Shown here: one piece after another, positions 54,661 to 61,096 of the stretch | How positions within the stretch are numbered: the first letter of the stretch is position 1 | How the letters are laid out: each line of letters begins with the position of its first letter | Origin: ECT2AJA-110-A sp035399845 | GTDB taxonomy: Bacteria; Planctomycetota; Phycisphaerae; UBA1845; UTPLA1 | Reading direction: 5' to 3' | Assembly: GCA_035399845.1 (NCBI GenBank) | Contig: DAOPJV010000019.1 | Coordinates: forward strand, 30,505 to 94,504 | Length of the DNA: 64,000 nucleotides | Translations under genes and position numbers: made by a program | Notes under the pieces: model-generated | Seen by the model: the letters and a program-made list of their open reading frames with translations, nothing else | The model's database searches: none | What the model was told of the DNA's origin: nothing

Positions 54661-55233
54661 ATGAGCCAGGATCACCAGAGCGAGGTGACGCAGATACTCA
54701 GATCGCTGTCGGCCGGGGATGAATCGGCGGCACAGCGACTGCTCCCTCATGTATACGATCAGCTTCGCGCACTTGCCGGCGGCTTCTTCCGGCGCCAGGC
54801 CCCCGGCCACACGTTGCAGCCGACCGCCCTGGTCCACGAGGCCTTCCTGAAGCTGGTGTCCCACCCTGAGTCGGAGTTCAGCGGCCGACGGCATTTCTAT
54901 GACGTGGCGGCCATGGCCATGCGGCAGTTACTCGCGGATCACGCTCGACAGCGCAAGACGGCGAAGCGCGGGGACGGCGCGCTCCGCGTCACGCTTGACG
55001 ATTCCGCCGCGGTCGCGGCGACGGCGCTGGATGTCGATCTTGTTTCGCTTGACGATGCGATGCGAAAACTGGGCCAACTGGATCGGCGGCAGGAGCGAAT
55101 CGTCGAGCTGCGATTTCTTGCCGGTCTGAGTGTGGAGGACACGGCGGAGGTCCTGGGGATATCGCCGCGAACCGTGAAACGCGACTGGCAGATGGCGCGC
55201 GCCTGGCTTCGGCGTGAGCTCAACGCGGATTAA
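54661..55233 (+). CDS. ECF-type RNA polymerase sigma factor (kinase-linked)
   Basis: A 190-residue sigma factor, same class as 18469 and 47564. Region 2: LLPHVYDQLRALAGGFFRRQ and LQPTALVHEAFLKLV. Region 4: IVELRFLAGLSVEDTAEVLG with HTH ISPRTVKRDWQMARAWL. The ATG at 54661 was chosen over upstream starts because homology to the other two sigma factors begins close behind it. The kinase gene starts five bases after its stop, so these two are adjacent but not overlapping. Confidence 0.92.
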   Translation: MSQDHQSEVTQILRSLSAGDESAAQRLLPHVYDQLRALAGGFFRRQAPGHTLQPTALVHEAFLKLVSHPESEFSGRRHFYDVAAMAMRQLLADHARQRKTAKRGDGALRVTLDDSAAVAATALDVDLVSLDDAMRKLGQLDRRQERIVELRFLAGLSVEDTAEVLGISPRTVKRDWQMARAWLRRELNAD

Positions 55234-55238
55234 CACGG

Positions 55239-58200
55239 ATGACGCCCGATCAGTACCAACGTGTTCGTGAGATTTTCCACAGGGCGTGCGAGCTTGATCC
55301 GGCCGCACAGGACGCGTTCCTGGCCGAAGCCTGCGATGGGGATCGCGAAATACTGGCCGAGGTCCGCTCGCTGCTGACCTACGCCGCCGATGCGCCGGAC
55401 GCGTTTCGCGATGACAGGATCGGCATCGGACGTGCGCTGGTCGAGATCGACACGGCGCCGCAGAGGAACCACGGCGAATCACTCCCGGAGTCGATCAGCG
55501 GATACAGGATCATTCGCAAGATCGGCGAAGGAGGCATGGGCGTAGTTTACGAGGCCGAGCAGAAGCAACCCCTGCGCCGGGTCGCCCTGAAGGTTCTGCG
55601 CCCCGGACTCAACACGCGCAGCCTGTTGCGGCGATTTGCGCAGGAGGCGCAGGTCCTCTCTCGATTTCAGCATCCGGGCATCGCCCACGTCTATGAAGCG
55701 GGAACGGCCTCCACATCATCCGGTGAGCAGCCCTTCTTTGCGATGGAGCTGGTCAACGGCCTGCCGCTGAATGTGTTCGCTTCGCGAAACGCGCTTTCCA
55801 TGCACGATCGCCTGCGACTCTTTGCGCGACTCTGCGACGCCGTCCATCACGCCCACACGCGCGGCATCGTCCATCGCGACCTGAAGCCCGCCAATATTCT
55901 CATCGTCGAGCATGATCCCGCAACAAATCACGACGACGCGTCAAAGTCCGAGCCGCCATATGCCGAATCTCCGCGCCGCGACGGGACGGGAGGAACGGGG
56001 CCCGCGCCAACGCAGTACGAAGTGAAGATCCTCGACTTCGGTATCGCCCGCGCCACGGATGTGGACATCCATCTGACAACGATACAGACAGCCGCGGGCC
56101 AGTTGATCGGTACCGTGCCCTACATGAGTCCGGAACAGGTCAAGGGAGATCCAACGCAGATCGACGCCCGATCGGACGTGTATTCCCTTGGCGTTCTGCT
56201 GTACGAGCTTCTGGCCGATCGCCCACCTTACGACCTGACAAATCGTTCGATTCCAGAGGCAACGAGACTGATCCTCGACGCGGAACCCACGCGCCTGAGT
56301 TCGATCAGCCGCGTGTTTCACGGAGACGTGGACACAATCGTCAGCAAGGCGCTCGAAAAGGAACCGACGGCCCGGTACCAGACGGCGCACGAACTGGCCT
56401 CGGACATTCGACGCTACCTTGCACACGAACCGATCGTGGCGCGTCCGGCGAGCGCCATGTATCAGCTTCGAAAATTCGCGAAGCGAAACCGGGCGCTGGT
56501 CGGCGGCGTCAGTTTTGGGAGCGCGGCGATCATCGTTGGGCTCGTCATCGCAATTCACCAGGCGGTCGTCGCGACCCAGGCCCGCAACGCCGCCGAGCAG
56601 CGCGAACAGATGCGGCTCCGCCAGACGTATCGCGCGAGTATCGCGGCCGCGGCGTCCGCCCTGGAGAATCACGATGTCGCCCTGGCGCGACGCAGCCTCG
56701 CGATGGCCCCCGAATCCCTGCGTGAGTGGGAATGGCGACATCTGTCCAGCCGACTCGATGAAAGCCTGCTGACCATCGCAACTCCCGACGCCCTTCGCGG
56801 GGCGTCGCCCTGGTATGTGAATGACGCCGGCGAACGGGACGTCCTGCTGCCGACGGTCAACGGTCTCATCGTGTGGGACGGCGCCACGGGGCGCGAGATT
56901 CGATCGGGCGGTAACCCCGGAACTCTGTACGCTCAGGACCACAGCGGATTGGCGAGCGTGTCATTCGGCGAGGGTCAGATAGTCGTCCGACGACAGGAAG
57001 GAACCTGGACGCGAAGCGCCGGGACTGTCGGACTGGCGGACGAAACGATCACGCGAATCGCCATCAGCGAAGGCGGTCGATTCCTTGCGCTCATCGGAAC
57101 GAAATCGGTGTCTCGCATTGACATTGAAACAGGCGAAGCTGCGACGACAGAGATCGACAACACGGGGACCGGCGTGGCGCAGGCGGCGCTGACCCCTGAC
57201 GGAGACGTCGTCCTGGCGTCCGCCATCAGTGGGCGCCCCGCGATCTGGAACGTCACCGGCGGACTGGTCGCTCTGGAGGGCGTTCCGGCGTTTGCACGGA
57301 GTGTCGATGTGAGCCCGAACGGCGAGTATATCGTTCTCGGTCTCCAGGACACGACCATTGGACTGTGGCGAGCCGGCGATCGTTCAATCGTCGGGTTCGG
57401 CCGAGGCCATGCGCACGCCGTCGCCGGCGTCGCGTTCTCACCTGAAGGTGATCGTATCGCCTCCGTCAGTCTGGATCGAACCGTGCGACTCTGGAGCGCT
57501 CCGTCACTCGAGCCGTTCGCGACATTCCACGGGCACGATCGGGGCGTCTGGGGTGTGACGTTTTCCAGGGACGGCTCTCGACTCGTCACGACGAGCGAGG
57601 ACCAAACGCTCCGAATCTGGCCCGCCCGGCGTCGGCGAGGACACGGCGTCCTCATCGGACATGAAGGATTCGTGTACAGCCTTGCGCTGAGTCCCGGCGC
57701 GGAGCGCCTGGCGACCGCCGGCTGGGACCACACGATTCGACTATGGGATCCGTCGACGGCGGAACAAACCGACGTGCTGCCTGTCTGCGCAAACGTGACC
57801 ACCGCCCTGTCATTCAGCGCCGACGGTCGATACCTGGCGTGGGTCGGCGACGACCGATTCGGCGCATGGGATCTGAGCTCGAATTCGGAGATCATTCCCG
57901 GTGAAACGGCGCCGAGTCCGCCCGCCACGTCCGTCAGGTATTTTGACTTCGTCCCGGATGCGCCCATCGTCCCGCTGCCGTGGACACTGGATGAGCGCGG
58001 CGTCACTGTGTGGAGCGCGCCTTTGAATACCGTGGCGCAATGGTCCGTCGAGGCGCTGCGCGAACATCGATCAGGGCTCCCCGGCGCGCGGGCGCGGTAC
58101 GCGGTCGGCGTCGCGCCGGGAACCGAGATTGCCGACGTACGGACCGCGAGAGGTGATTCCGGCAGTCTGATCCGCGTCATCGATCTTGTGCGCGGCGAAC

Positions 58201-58628
58201 GCGCCCGATTGCCCGAGTTTTCCGGCCCGTTCGCGCTGAGCCCACGCGGCGGACATCCGAATCTGATCGTCGCTCGACGCGCTGACGACCTGACGCGCCT
58301 GGAAGTCTGGGATCTCGATCGACGCCAGCTTGTGGGCCCCCTCATCGGACACACGGATAGTGTCTACGCCATCGCTTATTCACCTGATGGAATGCGCATC
58401 GTCACGGGCGGCCGAGACTCGCTGCGACTCTGGGACGCCGAAACGCTGGACGAAATCGTGCAGCTTCGCGGACACACGTCCTTTGTCTGGTCATTGCTCT
58501 TCAGCCCGGACGGACGCCAACTCATCTCAGGTTCCGGGGACAATACGGCGCGAATATGGAATACCCTCGTCGACAACTCGGACGAACGCGCCGGCTCATC
58601 AATCACGATTTCGGAATCGTCTCACTGA
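55239..58628 (+). CDS. Membrane Ser/Thr protein kinase with C-terminal WD40 repeats
   Basis: A 1129-residue protein. Helical N-terminal region (REIFHRACELDPAAQDAFLA). Kinase domain from about 88: KIGEGGMGVVYEAE, VALKVL, HRDLKPANILI at about 212, DFGIA, SPEQ. Between HRDLKPANILI and DFGIA there is an insertion of about 35 polar residues (DPATNHDDASKSEPPYAESP and more), absent from the other kinases here. A transmembrane helix lies at about 420-445. The outer part ends in WD40 repeats (RIASVSLDRTVRLWS, RLVTTSEDQTLRIWP, RLATAGWDHTIRLWD, QLISGSGDNTARIWN). It is paired with the sigma factor just upstream. Confidence 0.92.
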   Translation: MTPDQYQRVREIFHRACELDPAAQDAFLAEACDGDREILAEVRSLLTYAADAPDAFRDDRIGIGRALVEIDTAPQRNHGESLPESISGYRIIRKIGEGGMGVVYEAEQKQPLRRVALKVLRPGLNTRSLLRRFAQEAQVLSRFQHPGIAHVYEAGTASTSSGEQPFFAMELVNGLPLNVFASRNALSMHDRLRLFARLCDAVHHAHTRGIVHRDLKPANILIVEHDPATNHDDASKSEPPYAESPRRDGTGGTGPAPTQYEVKILDFGIARATDVDIHLTTIQTAAGQLIGTVPYMSPEQVKGDPTQIDARSDVYSLGVLLYELLADRPPYDLTNRSIPEATRLILDAEPTRLSSISRVFHGDVDTIVSKALEKEPTARYQTAHELASDIRRYLAHEPIVARPASAMYQLRKFAKRNRALVGGVSFGSAAIIVGLVIAIHQAVVATQARNAAEQREQMRLRQTYRASIAAAASALENHDVALARRSLAMAPESLREWEWRHLSSRLDESLLTIATPDALRGASPWYVNDAGERDVLLPTVNGLIVWDGATGREIRSGGNPGTLYAQDHSGLASVSFGEGQIVVRRQEGTWTRSAGTVGLADETITRIAISEGGRFLALIGTKSVSRIDIETGEAATTEIDNTGTGVAQAALTPDGDVVLASAISGRPAIWNVTGGLVALEGVPAFARSVDVSPNGEYIVLGLQDTTIGLWRAGDRSIVGFGRGHAHAVAGVAFSPEGDRIASVSLDRTVRLWSAPSLEPFATFHGHDRGVWGVTFSRDGSRLVTTSEDQTLRIWPARRRRGHGVLIGHEGFVYSLALSPGAERLATAGWDHTIRLWDPSTAEQTDVLPVCANVTTALSFSADGRYLAWVGDDRFGAWDLSSNSEIIPGETAPSPPATSVRYFDFVPDAPIVPLPWTLDERGVTVWSAPLNTVAQWSVEALREHRSGLPGARARYAVGVAPGTEIADVRTARGDSGSLIRVIDLVRGERARLPEFSGPFALSPRGGHPNLIVARRADDLTRLEVWDLDRRQLVGPLIGHTDSVYAIAYSPDGMRIVTGGRDSLRLWDAETLDEIVQLRGHTSFVWSLLFSPDGRQLISGSGDNTARIWNTLVDNSDERAGSSITISESSH

Positions 58629-58706
58629 CGTTCCTTTTGCCATCGCACATTCCGGTCGCGCGGATGCACGGATCGGGCGGCGGCCATCGCGATGCGGACC
58701 GGACAA

Positions 58707-59384
58707 TCAGGTATTCGATAGTGACTCGAGAACTTCCGGATTGAGCACGCGCAGTGACTTATCCCGGGCAAGCTCGATGACGCCGCGCTCGCCAAGCCGG
58801 CGCAGGACCCGGGAAAACGTCTCGCTGGTGAGATTGAGGTGGTTGGCGAGGTCCTTCTTGGCGCCCGGCAACTGCAAACGACCCTGAGCGTCGCACGGGA
58901 CGTCGCTCAGGAGCCTCGCCACGCGGCCCATCGCATCCTTCAGCGCGATATCCTCCAGCAGCTGGACCAGATGCCGCACCCAGAAGGCCATTCCGCGGAG
59001 CATCTCCCTGCACAGATCGTGATTCGAGGCCAGCGCTTCCTGCAGCCGATCGACGGGGATCATGACACAGCCGGTCGGCTCGCCGGCCTCGGCGCACGCC
59101 GGCACGGGAAAACCGCCGATCGCCGCCACCTCGGCGAAAGTCTGATCGGGGCCCGACAGGTGCAGGATGTGTTCCTGCCCGTTTGAAGCCAATCGGAACA
59201 CACGCACGAGCCCGTGGTCGATCACGAAGAGTCCCGGACAATCCTGGCCCTGGGTAAAGATGGTCGCGCCCTGTTTGTACCGCACACGCGTCGCGATGCC
59301 GTCAAGCATTTCGAGCTGCGTCTGACTCATTCCGCTGAACAGGCCACAGGAACGCAACACCTCCAGATTCGGCCGTACGCCCAC
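58707..59384 (-). CDS. Crp/Fnr-family transcriptional regulator (Dnr/Fnr-like)
   Basis: A 225-residue protein. An N-terminal cyclic-nucleotide-fold domain (GLFSGMSQTQLEML, GATIFTQGQDCPGLFVIDHG, HILHLSGPDQTFAEVAAIGG) is followed by a long helix and a Crp-type winged HTH: GAKKDLANHLNLTSETFSRV with LRRLGERGVIEL. The E-T-F-S-R of the recognition helix matches the E-x-x-S-R that FNR uses to read TTGAT. The N-terminal cysteine cluster of FNR is missing, so an Fe-S oxygen sensor is unlikely; heme/NO sensing as in Dnr is an alternative. The start is taken as GTG at 59384; TTG at 59408 is possible. It is divergent from hcp. Confidence 0.88.
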   Translation of the reverse strand: MGVRPNLEVLRSCGLFSGMSQTQLEMLDGIATRVRYKQGATIFTQGQDCPGLFVIDHGLVRVFRLASNGQEHILHLSGPDQTFAEVAAIGGFPVPACAEAGEPTGCVMIPVDRLQEALASNHDLCREMLRGMAFWVRHLVQLLEDIALKDAMGRVARLLSDVPCDAQGRLQLPGAKKDLANHLNLTSETFSRVLRRLGERGVIELARDKSLRVLNPEVLESLSNT

Positions 59385-59422
59385 GGACGCCCCCCCCCAA
59401 AAAACCAAAAAAAGATCTGCGC

Positions 59423-59436
59423 TTGATCCAGATCAA
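59423..59436. promoter_or_regulatory. FNR/Dnr-type operator
   Basis: TTGATCCAGATCAA fits the FNR consensus TTGAT-N4-ATCAA perfectly. It lies in the divergent promoter region, 102 bases before hcp and 39 before the regulator's proposed start, so it may control both. For activation of hcp with the site centred at -41.5, transcription would begin near 59471. Confidence 0.75.
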
Positions 59437-59538
59437 GGACGATCGGGTCGGAGTATCCGACACTTCCCGAGACGAGGCAACCCCGGCGGCGTGATGTCGC
59501 CGGCGGGATTTCGGACTGACTTGAAAGGACGACATCGG

Positions 59539-60864
59539 ATGACAAGGTCGAACATGCCCCTTCAGTTTCTGTGTGTTCAGTGCGAGCAGACGGCCCATGG
59601 GACGGGCTGCAATATCAACGGCAATCCCGGCGTCTGCGGCAAGGACCGAGACGTCCAGTCGCTTCAGGAAATCCTGCTCTACGGCGTGAAGGGGATGGCC
59701 GCCTACGCGCATCACGCGCGGCGGCTCGGAAAGACGGATGAATATGTCAGCAGTTTCATCGAAGAGGCCCTCTTTTCAACGGTCACCAACGTGAACTTCG
59801 ACGTGGACAGCCTGCTCGAACTGGTCCTCGAATGCGGTCGCGTGAATCTGCGCGTGATGCAGATGCTCGACGAGGGCCATGTCGAGACGTACGGACAGCC
59901 TCGTCCGACCCAGGTGACGCATGGACTCAGGGGCGGCCCGGGCATTCTTGTAACCGGTCACGACATGGTTGATCTGCATCGCCTGCTTCAGGCCGTCGAA
60001 GGCACAGACATCAATGTCTACACCCATGGCGAGATGCTGCCGGCGCACATGTATCCGGCGCTCGGCGACCATCCGAATCTCGTCGGCCACTACGGCGGCG
60101 CCTGGCAGAAGCAGAAGTCCGAGTTCGCTGCGTTTCCCGGCCCTGTGCTTGCAACGACCAACTGTCTGCTGATCCCCAGAGAGCAATACGCCGATCGTAT
60201 TTTCCACACGCGCGTGACTTCCGTTCCGGGCGGAACGAAGCTGCCCGATGACGACTTCTCCGCCTTGATCGCCAGGTGCCGTACGTGCCAGCCGTGCCAG
60301 GAACGAATCGAAGGCGTCTCGACCATTGGGTTCCACCGCAGCGTGATTCTCCAGAAGGCGGCCGACATCGTTGAAGCCGTCAAGGCCGGGCGGATCAGTC
60401 GGTTTTTCGTCATCGGTGGCTGCGACGGCGCGGAGCCGGGTCGCAACTACTTCAGCGATTATGCACAGGCGACACCCGACGACTCATTCATCCTCACGCT
60501 GGGTTGCGGCAAGTTTCGTATCAATGGCTATGAATACGGAGAACATCTTGGGTTACCACGCCTGATGGACATGGGGCAGTGCAACGACGCCTACGGCGCC
60601 ATTGACGTCGCGCTCGCGCTGGCGGAAGCGTTCGAGTGTGGCGTCAACGACCTGCCGCTGACCATCGTGCTGAGCTGGTTCGAACAGAAGGCCGTCGCCG
60701 TGCTGCTGACCCTGCTTTCATTGGGCGTGAAGGGCATTCGCATCGGTCCGGCCGCGCCGGCGTTTATTTCGCCGAACGTGATGGCAAAGCTGCAGGAGGC
60801 GTTTGATCTGCAGGTCATCGGCAATGACGCGCGGGCCGACCTGGCCGAGGCGATCGGCGCATGA
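59539..60864 (+). CDS. hcp: Hydroxylamine reductase / hybrid cluster protein
   Basis: A 441-residue cytoplasmic Fe-S protein; AAAGGA lies nine bases before the ATG. N-terminal CVQCEQTAHGTGC ... GVCGKDRDVQSLQE is the cluster-binding region. Hybrid-cluster ligands are visible downstream: VTGHDMVDLH, NVYTHGEMLPAHMYP, ATTNCLLIP, CRTCQPCQE, TLGCGKFRINGYEYGEHLGL. Its length suits the shorter Hcp class, which lacks part of the second helical bundle found in the 550-residue enterobacterial enzyme. Hcp reduces NO to nitrous oxide (and hydroxylamine to ammonia in vitro), protecting against nitrosative stress under low oxygen. FNR-type control of hcp is well established elsewhere. Confidence 0.93.
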   Translation: MTRSNMPLQFLCVQCEQTAHGTGCNINGNPGVCGKDRDVQSLQEILLYGVKGMAAYAHHARRLGKTDEYVSSFIEEALFSTVTNVNFDVDSLLELVLECGRVNLRVMQMLDEGHVETYGQPRPTQVTHGLRGGPGILVTGHDMVDLHRLLQAVEGTDINVYTHGEMLPAHMYPALGDHPNLVGHYGGAWQKQKSEFAAFPGPVLATTNCLLIPREQYADRIFHTRVTSVPGGTKLPDDDFSALIARCRTCQPCQERIEGVSTIGFHRSVILQKAADIVEAVKAGRISRFFVIGGCDGAEPGRNYFSDYAQATPDDSFILTLGCGKFRINGYEYGEHLGLPRLMDMGQCNDAYGAIDVALALAEAFECGVNDLPLTIVLSWFEQKAVAVLLTLLSLGVKGIRIGPAAPAFISPNVMAKLQEAFDLQVIGNDARADLAEAIGA

Positions 60865-61096
60865 TCGTCACGCTGTGATGAGGACGGTCGAACGTCCTGA
60901 ATCGCAGTCCAATCGCGGTCCTGGGGGGGAGTCGACGTCCGCCGATGGACGCGCGGACGGACGCGGCGCCGGTCGCGAGAGGCCGATTCGCTGTCACTCC
61001 CCGGATCGCTCATCGGTATTCACGCCGACACCTTCTCGAAGGTCATGACGCGTCAGGCGCTTCGCGATCTCCGCCGGCGGGCAATCCGCGGTTGAC

